NCBI GenBank assembly: GCA_903889565.1
Contig: CAISYC010000015.1
Location: 124,001 to 188,000 of the forward strand
Direction of reading: 5' to 3'
Origin: an uncultured beta proteobacterium
GTDB lineage: Bacteria > Pseudomonadota > Gammaproteobacteria > Burkholderiales > SG8-41
DNA length: 64,000 nt
Part shown: in pieces, positions 37,179-45,486 of the stretch
Layout: the number at the start of each line of letters is the position of its first letter
Numbering within the stretch: the stretch's first letter is position 1
Notes under the pieces: model-generated
The model's input: only the letters and a program-made list of their open reading frames with translations
Told to the model about the DNA's origin: nothing
Database searches by the model: none
Made by a program: the position numbers and the translations under genes

Positions 37179-38072
37179 ATGCGCAGATTCAACTTTGCCG
37201 TGCTGTGTGCCGCCGTCATGCTGTGTGCCGGCCACGCCGCCGCCCAGGAATTGAGCGGCACGCTCAAGAAAATCAAGGAAACGGGCGTCATCACGCTTGG
37301 CCATCGCGAGTCGTCGATTCCGTTTTCCTACCTCGATGACAAACAGCAGCCCGTCGGCTATGCGCTCGACCTCTGCATGAAGGTGGTCGATGCGGTGAAA
37401 GCCGAATTGAAAATGCCCGCGCTCAAAGTCGCGCTGCAACCGGTGACCTCGTCGAACCGCATACCGCTGCTGCAGAACGGCACCATCGATCTCGAATGCG
37501 GCTCGACCACCAACTCGGTGCAGCGCCAGGAGCAGGTCTCGTTCGGCCCGACGTATTTCGTCATCAATATCACCGCAGCGGTGAAAAAGAGTTCCAGCAT
37601 CCAGTCGATCCTCGATCTGAACGGCAAACCGGTTTCGACCACCTCCGGCACCACCTCGGTTGCGGAAATCAAGAAACTCGAAAAACTCAAAGGCGTCGAT
37701 TTCAAGGAAATCTACGGCAAGGACCATGCCGAATCGTTTCTGCTGATGGCCGAGGATCGCGCCGCCGCCTTTATCATGGACGACATCCTGCTGGCGGGCC
37801 AGATCGCCAATGCACGCAATCCCGGCGATTACCGCATCCTGCCGGAAATCCTGCGCACCGAACCCTACAGCATGATGCTGCGCAAAGGCGACGCGCCGTT
37901 CAAGGCGCTGGTCGACCACGCCATCGGCGCGGTCATGAAATCCGGCGAAATCGATAAAATCTACGCGAAATGGTTCACCAGCCCGATTCCGCCGAAAGGC
38001 ATCAATCTGAATTTTCCGGTGACGCCGGTGATCCGCGACGCCTTCAAGAATCCGAACGACAAGGGCGTTTGA
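37179..38072 (+). CDS. gltI: Glutamate/aspartate ABC transporter, periplasmic binding protein
   Basis: A 297-residue type II periplasmic binding protein for acidic amino acids. Signal peptide MRRFNFAVLCAAVMLCAGHA, then ELSGTLKKIKETGVITLGHR, SSIPFSYLDDKQQPVGYALD, IDLECGSTTNSVQRQ and the DHAESFLLMAEDRAAAFIMD segment, all typical of GltI/PEB1-like receptors. ATG at 37179, with GGAGAA 5 nt upstream. First gene of gltI-gltJ-gltK-gltL. A 7-bp hairpin and a repeat element lie between it and gltJ and may let it be made in excess over the membrane parts. Confidence 0.93.
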   Translation: MRRFNFAVLCAAVMLCAGHAAAQELSGTLKKIKETGVITLGHRESSIPFSYLDDKQQPVGYALDLCMKVVDAVKAELKMPALKVALQPVTSSNRIPLLQNGTIDLECGSTTNSVQRQEQVSFGPTYFVINITAAVKKSSSIQSILDLNGKPVSTTSGTTSVAEIKKLEKLKGVDFKEIYGKDHAESFLLMAEDRAAAFIMDDILLAGQIANARNPGDYRILPEILRTEPYSMMLRKGDAPFKALVDHAIGAVMKSGEIDKIYAKWFTSPIPPKGINLNFPVTPVIRDAFKNPNDKGV

Positions 38073-38080
38073 TTGATGTT

Positions 38081-38100
38081 TGATTCGTCTCACCGAATCA
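38081..38100 (+). repeat. Intercistronic hairpin after gltI
   Basis: TGATTCG (38081-38087), loop TCTCAC, CGAATCA (38094-38100): perfect 7-bp stem just after the gltI stop. No T-run, so it is more likely an mRNA-stabilising or processing element than a terminator. Confidence 0.5.
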
Positions 38101-38110
38101 AACCTGTTCT

Positions 38111-38150
38111 CACCCTCTCCCTCGGGGAGAGGGTCGGGGCGAGGGCGCAA
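38111..38150 (+). repeat. Short palindromic repeat between gltI and gltJ
   Basis: Perfect 9-bp stem CCCTCTCCC (38113-38121), loop TCG, GGGAGAGGG (38125-38133), followed by TCGGGGCGAGGGCGC. This is the intergenic repeat type widespread in proteobacteria; the copy in metG (25554-25604) is a related sequence in the opposite orientation. It ends 13 nt before the gltJ ATG, where no Shine-Dalgarno sequence is visible. Confidence 0.7.
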
Positions 38151-38162
38151 GCCTAGCGCCCA

Positions 38163-38888
38163 ATGAATTTCGACATCTTTTTTCAGCAGGTCCCCGACGG
38201 CGACGGCGCATGGTGGCAGATGCTCGCCTCGGGGCTGCAATGGACGCTGCTGGTCGCGCTGTTCGCGTGGATCATGGCCTTCGCGCTGGGCTCGCTGGTC
38301 GGCGTCGCGCGCACCACCGAAAAGCGCTGGCTCATCCGCGCCGGCAACGCCTACGTCGAATTGTTCCGCAACATTCCGCTGATCGTGCAGTTCTTCCTGT
38401 GGTATTTCGTCGTGCCCGATGTAATCCCGGCGGTGAAAGCCTGGGTCATCACGCTCGATCCGACGCGCCACCAGTTCTTCACCGCGGTGGTCTGCCTCGG
38501 CTTTTTCACCTCGGCACGCATCGCCGAACAGGTGCGCTCCGGCATCCAGTCGCTGGCACGCGGCCAGCGCAACGCCGGTTATGCGATCGGCCTGACGCAA
38601 ACCCAAACCTACCGCTACGTCCTGCTGCCGATGGCCTATCGCATCATCATTCCGCCGCTTACCTCGGAATTGATGAACCTCATCAAGAACACCGCGGTGG
38701 CCTATTCGATCGGCCTCACCGAACTGTTTTTCCGCACGCGCGAGATGGGCGAAATGACCTTCCGCTATTTCGAGGCGTTTGCCGCCGCCACCGTCATCTA
38801 CGTCCTGATCGCGCTGGCCGCCAACCGTGTGATGGCGTGGATCGAGCGCCGCGTCGCCGTGCCCGGCATGATTGCGGGAGCGCACTGA
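38163..38888 (+). CDS. gltJ: Glutamate/aspartate ABC transporter permease
   Basis: A 241-residue inner-membrane permease (five to six helices) of the His/Glu/Gln/Arg family. It has the N-terminal FQQVPDGDGAWWQMLASGLQ typical of GltJ, the EAA-type coupling loop RSGIQSLARGQRNAGYAIGL (about 134-153), and the helix YRIIIPPLTSELMNLIKNTA. Its TGA overlaps the gltK ATG by one base (TGATG), so the two are coupled. No clear ribosome site precedes it because a repeat element sits just upstream. Confidence 0.93.
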   Translation: MNFDIFFQQVPDGDGAWWQMLASGLQWTLLVALFAWIMAFALGSLVGVARTTEKRWLIRAGNAYVELFRNIPLIVQFFLWYFVVPDVIPAVKAWVITLDPTRHQFFTAVVCLGFFTSARIAEQVRSGIQSLARGQRNAGYAIGLTQTQTYRYVLLPMAYRIIIPPLTSELMNLIKNTAVAYSIGLTELFFRTREMGEMTFRYFEAFAAATVIYVLIALAANRVMAWIERRVAVPGMIAGAH

Positions 38889-39574
38889 TGGGCGATCTCG
38901 ATTTCGACGTCATCGGCCGCGCGCTGCCCTATCTCGCGCACGGCATGCAATACACGGTGCAGCTGACGGTCGTCGCCTTCGCCGGCGGCGTCGTCTTCGG
39001 CACCCTGCTGGCGCTCGCGCGACTGTCGTCGTTCAAGCCGCTGGCGCTGGCGGCCGCCGGTTACGTCAACCTGATGCGTTCGATTCCGCTGCTGCTGGTC
39101 ATATTCTGGTTCTACTTTCTGGCGCCGGTATTGCTCCAATCGCTGACCGGCGCGGAACGACCGCCGCAAATCGGCGCCGAACGCTCGGCCTACATCACCT
39201 TCATCCTATTCGAGGCAGCCTACTTCTGCGAGATCATGCGCGCCGGCATCCAGAGTATCGCCAAAGGCCAGGCCGCCGCCGGTTTCGCGCTCGGCCTCGA
39301 TTACTGGCAGGTGATGCGCCGGATTGTGCTGCCGCAGGCCTTTCGCAACATGCTGCCGGTGCTGCTGACGCAGGCCATCGTGCTGTTCCAGGACGTTTCG
39401 CTGGTGTCTCTGCTAAACGTCACCGATTTCGTCGGCGCGGCGGTCAAGATCGCCCAGCGCGACAGCCGCGTGATCGAAATGTACCTGTTCGTCGCCGTCG
39501 TCTACTTTCTGCTCTGTTTCGCACTGTCATCGGGCGCGCGACGCCTGCAGCTGCGGCTGGCGATAGTCCGGTAA
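38888..39574 (+). CDS. gltK: Glutamate/aspartate ABC transporter permease
   Basis: A 228-residue second permease of the amino-acid transporter. It shows the paired-permease start LDFDVIGRALPYLAHGMQYT, the conserved YVNLMRSIPLLLVIFWFYFL segment, the EAA loop RAGIQSIAKGQAAAGFALGL (about 119-138) and LPQAFRNMLPVLLTQAIVLF. It begins within the gltJ stop codon and ends 9 nt before gltL, as expected for a tightly packed transporter operon. Confidence 0.93.
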   Translation: MGDLDFDVIGRALPYLAHGMQYTVQLTVVAFAGGVVFGTLLALARLSSFKPLALAAAGYVNLMRSIPLLLVIFWFYFLAPVLLQSLTGAERPPQIGAERSAYITFILFEAAYFCEIMRAGIQSIAKGQAAAGFALGLDYWQVMRRIVLPQAFRNMLPVLLTQAIVLFQDVSLVSLLNVTDFVGAAVKIAQRDSRVIEMYLFVAVVYFLLCFALSSGARRLQLRLAIVR

Positions 39575-39583
39575 GATGACGCC

Positions 39584-40312
39584 ATGATCGAAATCCGCAA
39601 CATCAGCAAATGGTACGGCAGCTTCCGCGTGCTGACCGACTGCAGCACCTCGGTCGCCAAGGGCGAAGTCGTGGTGGTCTGCGGACCGTCCGGTTCGGGC
39701 AAATCGACTTTGATCAAATGCGTCAACGGTCTCGAAACTTTTCAGCAGGGTGAAGTCGTGGTCAGCGGCGTCTCCGTCGGCGCCAAGGGCACCGACCTGC
39801 CGAAACTGCGCGCCCGGATCGGCATGGTGTTCCAGAATTTCGAGCTGTTCCCCCATCTGTCGGTGATGGAAAATCTGACGCTCGCGCAGGTCCGCGTGCT
39901 TGGCCGCACTGTCGAGGAAGCGACCGCGAAGGGAGCGGCCCTGCTCGAACGCGTCGGACTTGCCGCGCAGGCGCCGAAGTTCCCGGGCCAGCTCTCCGGC
40001 GGCCAGCAGCAGCGTGTGGCGATCGCGCGCGCGCTGGCGATGGATCCGATCGCCATGCTGTTCGACGAGCCGACCTCGGCTCTTGACCCGGAGATGATCA
40101 ACGAGGTGCTCGACGTCATGGTCGATCTGGCGAAAGACGGCATGACCATGATGGTGGTCACCCATGAAATGGGCTTTGCGCGCAAAGTTGCGCATCGCGT
40201 GCTGTTCATGGACAAGGGCGAGATCGTCGAGGATGCACCAAAAGAGGATTTTTTCGGCCGCCCCCGCTCCGAACGCGCGCAGCAGTTTTTATCGAAAATC
40301 CTGCATCACTGA
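39584..40312 (+). CDS. gltL: Glutamate/aspartate ABC transporter ATPase
   Basis: A 242-residue ABC ATPase of the polar amino acid type. Walker [14 protein letters not shown] (about 32-44), Q-loop [16 protein letters not shown], signature [19 protein letters not shown] (about 133-151), Walker [15 protein letters not shown], and H-loop [13 protein letters not shown]. Length is normal. It closes the gltIJKL operon; the next gene has its own promoter. Confidence 0.95.
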   Translation: MIEIRNISKWYGSFRVLTDCSTSVAKGEVVVVCGPSGSGKSTLIKCVNGLETFQQGEVVVSGVSVGAKGTDLPKLRARIGMVFQNFELFPHLSVMENLTLAQVRVLGRTVEEATAKGAALLERVGLAAQAPKFPGQLSGGQQQRVAIARALAMDPIAMLFDEPTSALDPEMINEVLDVMVDLAKDGMTMMVVTHEMGFARKVAHRVLFMDKGEIVEDAPKEDFFGRPRSERAQQFLSKILHH

Positions 40313-40337
40313 ATAACTGGCCGGCGCCTGAAAACGG

Positions 40338-40366
40338 TTCCCATCGCCGGGGCGCTCACGTAAAAT
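40338..40366 (+). promoter_or_regulatory. Candidate promoter for the Cys-cluster protein gene
   Basis: TTCCCA (40338-40343), 17-nt spacer, TAAAAT (40361-40366), 39 nt before the ATG at 40405. Both boxes are close to sigma-70 consensus (four and five of six). Confidence 0.5.
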
Positions 40367-40404
40367 TTGACGCTTTCCACCTGCGCTCACCCCAAAAAAA
40401 AATC

Positions 40405-40848
40405 ATGCCTGCCACGAATAAACGCGTCATCCCGATCAAGCTCGTCTCCGTCGCGCCCGCAAAGAAAAAAAAGGCCAAGAAGAAACCCGCATACGACTGC
40501 CGCAAGTGTCCCGGCTACTGCTGCAGCTATCCGCTGATCGAAGTCACCAAACGCGATGTCGCGCGGCTGGCCAAGCATTTCGGCCTGACCTACGAACAGA
40601 CCGAAAAGCGCTACACGCGCTACGACAAGAGCGAAAAGGCGATCGCTCTGCGCCGCCAGAAGGACCGGCACTACGGCCACATCTGCAAAATGTTCGACAC
40701 GCGCAAGCGCCAGTGCACGGTCTACGAAGCACGGCCCGGCGTCTGCCGCGACTATCCGGTCGCCAAGACCTGCGGCTATTACGACTTCCTGTTGTTCGAA
40801 CGCGACCAGCAGGAAGACAAGAAGTTCGTCGCGACGACGAATTCCTGA
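40405..40848 (+). CDS. YkgJ-type cysteine-cluster protein
   Basis: A 147-residue member of the YkgJ/DUF-type zinc- or iron-chelating family. The Cys pattern is CRKCPGYCCSYP (about 31-42), then CKMFDTRKRQC and YEARPGVCRDYPVAKTCGYY (about 95-133), eight cysteines in all. A Lys-rich N-terminus (about residues 11-28, APAKKKKAKKK) precedes the domain, which is unusual and might bind nucleic acid or acidic partners. Function of the family is unknown. A candidate promoter lies 39 nt upstream; a run of nine A precedes the start instead of a clear ribosome site. Confidence 0.8.
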   Translation: MPATNKRVIPIKLVSVAPAKKKKAKKKPAYDCRKCPGYCCSYPLIEVTKRDVARLAKHFGLTYEQTEKRYTRYDKSEKAIALRRQKDRHYGHICKMFDTRKRQCTVYEARPGVCRDYPVAKTCGYYDFLLFERDQQEDKKFVATTNS

Positions 40849-40893
40849 GGCTGTCCGCACCAGCGCCGGTCCCGCGGGCCGGCGTTCAGGCGC

Positions 40894-42078
40894 TCATTTG
40901 CCGGTATCAAGGCACAGGCGCGTCATCAGGCGGCGCATGAACGCTTCACACTGCAATACCTGATCGACCTCGACGTATTCATTGGCCTTGTGCGCCTGCG
41001 CGATCGAACCCGGTCCGCACACCACCGCGGGAATGCCCTGACGCTGAAAATGCGCGGCCTCGGTGCCGAACGACACCTTGCCGAAATCGTGATGGCCCGA
41101 TAACTCCTGCGCGAGGCCGACCACCGCCGCCTCGGGCGCATTGCCGAGCGCCGGCATCGCCGACAGCGGCGCGATCGAAAACCCGCAGGCAGGATCGACC
41201 GCGCGCATTTCCGGCTCAATCGACTCGGCGATGAATTGCGTGAACTCCGCGACCATCGCCAGCGGGTCGTCGCCGGGCAGATTGCGGAATTCGAAATCGA
41301 ATACGCATGCGTCGGGCACGATGTTGACCGCGCTGCCGCCGCGAATGACGCCCGTATGCACCGTAGTGTGGGCAATGTCGAAGCCGCGATCGTAGGGCCC
41401 GTTGTCGCGGTAGCGCCGCGCCATGCGCTTCAGAAATGCAATTGCCTCGGCCGCCGCCTCGACCGCATTGACGCCCTGCGGCGCATAGGCCGAATGACAG
41501 GACAGGCCGCGCACCGTGCACCGATAACTGAGCTTGCCCTTGTGCGCGATCACCGGTCGCATCAGAGTCGGCTCACCGACGATGCAGGCCTCGGGATGAA
41601 TGCCGGCCGCCTCGAGATCGGCGATCAGGCGGCCGACACCGATGCAGCCGATCTCCTCGTCGTAGGAGAGCGCGATATGCAGCGGCCGCCTGAGCCCGCG
41701 CCGCGCGAACTCGGGCGCGAAAGCGAGTGCGACGGCGACGAAACTTTTCATGTCGGCGCTGCCGCGGCCGTATAAGCGGCCGTCGCGTTCGCCGAGTACG
41801 AAGGGATCGCTGTGCCAACGCTGCCCGTCCACCGGCACCACGTCGGTGTGCCCCGAAAGCACGATGCCGCCGTCGTCTGCCGGACCGAGGCTGGCGAACA
41901 GATTCGCCTTGCGGCGATCATCGTCATAGGTCAGCCGCGTGGCCGCGCCGGCCGCCGCGAGATGCGCGCGCGCGAACTCGATCAATTCGAGATTGGATTC
42001 GCGGCTGACGGTCGGATAGGCGATCAGCCGGCGCAGCAATTCCAGACTGACCGGTACGCCCTGTCCTGCGGTATTCAT
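40894..42078 (-). CDS. argE: Acetylornithine deacetylase-like M20 peptidase
   Basis: A 394-residue zinc amidohydrolase of the M20/ArgE family. Seen: SGHTDVVPVDGQRWHSDPF (about 72-90) with the metal His and Asp, GRGSADMKSFVAVAL, the catalytic Glu pair in SYDEEIGCIGVGRL (about 132-145), the GEPTLMRPVIAHKG strand, and the dimerisation region. Length and motifs fit acetylornithine deacetylase, which releases ornithine in arginine synthesis, but other M20 N-acyl hydrolases are similar. ATG at 42078 matches the family start; a longer frame upstream is not supported. Divergent from the thiamine-diphosphate enzyme gene. Confidence 0.85.
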   Translation of the reverse strand: MNTAGQGVPVSLELLRRLIAYPTVSRESNLELIEFARAHLAAAGAATRLTYDDDRRKANLFASLGPADDGGIVLSGHTDVVPVDGQRWHSDPFVLGERDGRLYGRGSADMKSFVAVALAFAPEFARRGLRRPLHIALSYDEEIGCIGVGRLIADLEAAGIHPEACIVGEPTLMRPVIAHKGKLSYRCTVRGLSCHSAYAPQGVNAVEAAAEAIAFLKRMARRYRDNGPYDRGFDIAHTTVHTGVIRGGSAVNIVPDACVFDFEFRNLPGDDPLAMVAEFTQFIAESIEPEMRAVDPACGFSIAPLSAMPALGNAPEAAVVGLAQELSGHHDFGKVSFGTEAAHFQRQGIPAVVCGPGSIAQAHKANEYVEVDQVLQCEAFMRRLMTRLCLDTGK

Positions 42079-42226
42079 GCGGGAACCTGCGGGGGAAAAT
42101 GCCAGAATAGGTGCGCGCTCCGCGAGTGTCAAACCGCCGCCGACGCGTCGCCCCGTCGCTTTGCCGCCTGCAGGTGCGGTGCTAACATGGCCGCCATTCA
42201 AAAAAAGATGTTCACGGGGGAGCGCA

Positions 42227-44143
42227 ATGCCCAGCGATAACGAAAACAAAATCGACCGCCGTTCGTTTCTGAAAGGCGCCGCGGCTGCCGGCGCCGCCGT
42301 CGCCTCGGTCACCACCGCAACACGCATCGCCGCCGCGGCCGACACGCCGGCCGAGGGCAAACCGGCGGAACCCGCCAAAGCCGCGCCGAAACTGCCGAGC
42401 GAAACTTTCATCACGCATCCGGGCTCCGACTTCATGGCCGACGTGCTGAAAAAAATCGGTCTGCAGTACCTCGCGATCAACCCGGCGGCGGGCTTTCGCA
42501 GCCTGCACGAATCGATCATCAACTATTCCGGCAACAAAAATCCGGAAATCATTCATTGCCTGCATGAAGAATCGGCCACCGCCATTGCGCACGGTTACGC
42601 CAAGGCCTCGGGCAAACCGATGGGCGTGATGGTGCACGGCACGGTCGGCCTGCAGCATGCGTCGATGGCGCTCTACAACGCATGGTGCGACCGCGTGCCG
42701 CTGATGATCTTCGGCGGCAACGGCATCAACGCGGAAACGCGCCGCCCCGGCGTCGAGTGGAACCACAGCGCGCAGGATCCGGCGGCGCTGGTGCGCGAAT
42801 TCATCAAGTGGGACGACCAGCCGGCGTCGTTGCAGCATTTCGCCGAATCGACTGTGCGCGCCCACCAGTTCACGCTGACTGCGCCGATGGGTCCGGTGAT
42901 GATCGCCATCGACATGGATCTGCAGGAAGATGAAGTCGAACATCCGGAAAAACTGAAAATTCCGAAAGTCTCGCGTCTTATCCAGCCGCAGGGCGATTCG
43001 GCCGCGCTGCGCGACGCCGCGAAGTTGCTGGTCGCCGCCGATAAACCGCTGATCCTCGCCGACCGCGCGGTGCGCAGCCAGCAGGGCGTGAAAATGCTGA
43101 TCGAACTGGCGGAGGCGCTCGGCGCACCGGTGGTCGATCTGGGTTCGCGCATGAATTTTCCGAGCACGCACGACCTCGACTGCACCTTCATGAAGCAGAC
43201 GCTGGTGCGCGACGCCGACGTCATTCTGATGCTTGAACTCGGCGACCCCTGGGGCAATCTGCATTCGTTCAGCGATCCCTACAAAGCCTACCGTCCGCTC
43301 TACAAGCCGGACGCGAAAATCATTTCAATCTCGATGCTCGACATCGCGCGCAAATCCAACTATCAGGACATCCAGCGTTTCATGCCGTCGGATCTCGCCA
43401 TCGGCGGCGACGTCGAGGCCACCCTGCCCGACCTGATCGACGCGGTGAAACGCGCCACCACGCCGGAACGCAAAACCGCCTTTGCCGATCGCGCCAGGGC
43501 AGTGGCCAAAATGCACCGCGAAATGCGCGCGCGCGACAAGGAAGCGGCAGCGGTCGGTTTCGACGCCTCGCCGGTATCGACCGCGCGGCTGACCGCGGAA
43601 ATGTGGAATGCGATCAAAAACGAAAGATGGGCGCTGGTGGTCAGCGACCGCATGCCGTGGGCGCGCCGGCTGTGGCCGGTGACCGAGCATTATCAGATGC
43701 TCGGCGGCAACGGCGGTTACGGCCTCGGCGGTTACGCGCCGATCGCGGTCGGTGCTGCGCTGGCCAACCGCGATCAGGGCATCATCTCGGTGACCTTCCA
43801 GCCCGACGGCGACATGATGTATGCGCCGGGCGTGCTGTGGACGGCGGCGCGCCACAAAATTCCGCTGCTGATGCTGATGCACAACAACCGCTGCTACCAT
43901 CAGGAGATCATGCACGTGCAGCGCATGGCGGCGATCCACAACAGGCCGCAGGCGAACACGCGCATCGGCACCGAAATCAGCAACCCGGATATCGATTTCG
44001 CGAAAGTCGCGCAGGGCATGGGCGTATGGGCCGAGGGACCGATCAGCGATCCTTCCAAACTCGGGGCGGCATTGCGCCGTGCGCTCGACGTGGTCAAGAA
44101 GGGACAGCCGGCACTGATCGACGTCGTCTGCCAGCCGCGCTGA
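42227..44143 (+). CDS. Tat-exported thiamine-diphosphate enzyme (acetolactate-synthase-like)
   Basis: A 638-residue ThDP enzyme of the acetolactate synthase/benzoylformate decarboxylase fold with a twin-arginine signal. Residues 10-17 read DRRSFLKG, followed by an Ala-rich hydrophobic stretch to about 38. The PYR domain holds the catalytic Glu in HCLHEESATAIAHGYAKA (about 104-121), the middle domain follows, and the PP domain has PDGDMMYAPGVLWTAARH and LMHNNRCYHQE (about 525-560), the Mg/ThDP motif. The reaction is unknown. ATG at 42227 has GGGGGAG 5 nt upstream. A stronger hairpin terminator follows the gene. Export with folded cofactor would explain the Tat signal. Confidence 0.85.
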   Translation: MPSDNENKIDRRSFLKGAAAAGAAVASVTTATRIAAAADTPAEGKPAEPAKAAPKLPSETFITHPGSDFMADVLKKIGLQYLAINPAAGFRSLHESIINYSGNKNPEIIHCLHEESATAIAHGYAKASGKPMGVMVHGTVGLQHASMALYNAWCDRVPLMIFGGNGINAETRRPGVEWNHSAQDPAALVREFIKWDDQPASLQHFAESTVRAHQFTLTAPMGPVMIAIDMDLQEDEVEHPEKLKIPKVSRLIQPQGDSAALRDAAKLLVAADKPLILADRAVRSQQGVKMLIELAEALGAPVVDLGSRMNFPSTHDLDCTFMKQTLVRDADVILMLELGDPWGNLHSFSDPYKAYRPLYKPDAKIISISMLDIARKSNYQDIQRFMPSDLAIGGDVEATLPDLIDAVKRATTPERKTAFADRARAVAKMHREMRARDKEAAAVGFDASPVSTARLTAEMWNAIKNERWALVVSDRMPWARRLWPVTEHYQMLGGNGGYGLGGYAPIAVGAALANRDQGIISVTFQPDGDMMYAPGVLWTAARHKIPLLMLMHNNRCYHQEIMHVQRMAAIHNRPQANTRIGTEISNPDIDFAKVAQGMGVWAEGPISDPSKLGAALRRALDVVKKGQPALIDVVCQPR

Positions 44144-44171
44144 ATCGAAACGTTTTTTTCCACGTTGTCCG

Positions 44172-44205
44172 AAAAAAGCACGCTGCGCCCGGCGTGCTTT
44201 TTTTT
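44172..44205 (+). terminator. Intrinsic terminator of the ThDP enzyme gene
   Basis: AAAAAAGCACGC (44172-44183), 8-nt loop, GCGTGCTTTTTT (44192-44203) and further T to 44205: a 12-bp stem whose A/T part forms the U-tract. It lies 29 nt after the stop. Confidence 0.85.
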
Positions 44206-44346
44206 CGCCGCCGGTTCGCCGCCGTTACAAATGTTTACCATTGCTCACATCTTGTGCATGGACTCCCCGGGTGCGGCGCCGTTTAATGTTTTGACGGCGC
44301 ACGAACAGCCGCAAATGGAGCAGGGAAACCAACCATCAAGGAGAGC

Positions 44347-44970
44347 ATGATGAAATTCAACCGCACATTGATCGCCACCGCCGCCCTCGCTGCCTTGCCC
44401 TTTGCCGCGCTGGCGCAATCTACCGGCAACACCTACCCGCAGCAAAACTCCGCGCAGACCACACCGTCCAGCGGCCAGCGCAGCGACTACCGCAATGCCG
44501 GCGGCTATACCGGCAGTTCAAGCAATACCGGTTCGACCGGCGGCTATACCAGCGGTGCAGGCAACAGCGGCACGAACGGCAGCTATGGCAATTCAGGCAC
44601 CCAGTCATCCGGCGGAACACGCAGTTTCGGCCAGCCGGGCAGCGTTGCGCAGGGACAGAATCCGGGACAGAACGGCAACCGCGCCGACTACCGCCAATCG
44701 GGCGCCAACCGGCCGGATCTCCGTAGCGGCGAAGGACGCGGCTGGAATGAGCGCCGCGATGAGGGCCGCCGCGACGCGCGCGACGACCGCCGCGAGGCGC
44801 GCCGCGATCATCGCGAAGACCGCGCGGAACAACACCGCGACAACCGCCAGACAAATTACGAGCGTCGCGGCGAGCGCTTCGGTCAACAAGGCGGCCAGCA
44901 ACATGCGTATGCCCAACACTCATTCGCGCAACATTCGAATGCCGGTTTTGGCGGCCGTCGCTTCCGTTAA
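44347..44970 (+). CDS. Secreted Gly/Ser- then Arg-rich low-complexity protein
   Basis: A 207-residue exported protein not matched to a named family. Signal peptide residues 1-about 23 (LIATAALAALPFAALAQ), then a Ser/Thr/Gly/Asn/Gln-rich stretch with repeated GGYTxxS/GS units (about 45-90), then a strongly basic Arg/Asp/Glu region (about 128-180, e.g. RRDARDDRREARRDHREDR) and a Gln/His tail ending GGRRFR. It is probably disordered. Such proteins occur in burkholderialean envelopes without known function. AAGGAGAGC just upstream sets the ATG at 44347; a hairpin (44276-44300) is in the leader. Terminators flank it. Confidence 0.7.
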   Translation: MMKFNRTLIATAALAALPFAALAQSTGNTYPQQNSAQTTPSSGQRSDYRNAGGYTGSSSNTGSTGGYTSGAGNSGTNGSYGNSGTQSSGGTRSFGQPGSVAQGQNPGQNGNRADYRQSGANRPDLRSGEGRGWNERRDEGRRDARDDRREARRDHREDRAEQHRDNRQTNYERRGERFGQQGGQQHAYAQHSFAQHSNAGFGGRRFR

Positions 44971-44990
44971 GACCGCAGCAGCAGAAACGA

Positions 44991-45025
44991 CAAGCCCCGC
45001 TATCAGCGGGGCTTGATCGTTTTTT
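44991..45025. terminator. Bidirectional terminator between the Arg-rich protein and cytochrome c genes
   Basis: Perfect 11-bp stem CAAGCCCCGCT (44991-45001), loop ATC, AGCGGGGCTTG (45005-45015), then ATCG and T6. It lies between two convergent genes. Confidence 0.85.
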
Positions 45026-45037
45026 GCGCCGGCGCAG

Positions 45038-45388
45038 TCAGAACACGCTGAGCAGGGGTATATCCTTGGCCGCCGGGCCGGCTTTGATCGAAGCCAGATA
45101 AGCATAGATGTCGGCGAGATCCTGTTCCGGCAGATTCTTCTCGGTGAACGGCGGCATTTCCGCGCGCGGCCGCCGCACCTGTTGCGCAAAAGCGCTCCAC
45201 GGAAATGGCGCCGGCGCAATCTTCGGCCCGGCAACGCCGCCCCCCTGCCCGACCGTGCCGTGGCAGTTGAAACACATCTGGCGCATGAAAATTTTTTGTC
45301 CGCGCTCGACGGAACCCGCGGGTGCCGTTTGCGCCCACGCCTGACCGGCCAACAGCAATGTCGCAACGGCCACGATGGTTTTATTCAC
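45038..45388 (-). CDS. Small periplasmic c-type cytochrome
   Basis: A 116-residue single-haem cytochrome c. Signal peptide residues 1-20 (NKTIVAVATLLLAGQAWAQ), haem motif CFNCHGTVGQGGG (about residue 37-49) and a C-terminal axial Met in AEMPPFTEKNLPEQDLADIY. It resembles class I cytochromes that pass electrons to oxidases or dehydrogenases. The GTG at 45388 is preferred because the AGGGGGAG site is 5-6 nt before it; GTG at 45394 is closer to the site than is usual. Possible electron partner for the neighbouring globin or the exported ThDP enzyme, but this is only proximity. Confidence 0.85.
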   Translation of the reverse strand: MNKTIVAVATLLLAGQAWAQTAPAGSVERGQKIFMRQMCFNCHGTVGQGGGVAGPKIAPAPFPWSAFAQQVRRPRAEMPPFTEKNLPEQDLADIYAYLASIKAGPAAKDIPLLSVF

Positions 45389-45486
45389 GACCACTCCCCC
45401 TTTTTGTTGCCGGTCATTCTGTAGTCAACGCCAGGGCGCGTCAAATTTTCCGCTAAACTTGCCGCTTCTCTGGATACGGACTCGCA

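Noticed and set aside
42079-42522. 148-residue N-terminal extension of the ArgE-like protein
   Set aside because: It runs back over the ThDP enzyme gene in antisense, and the family begins at the ATG at 42078.
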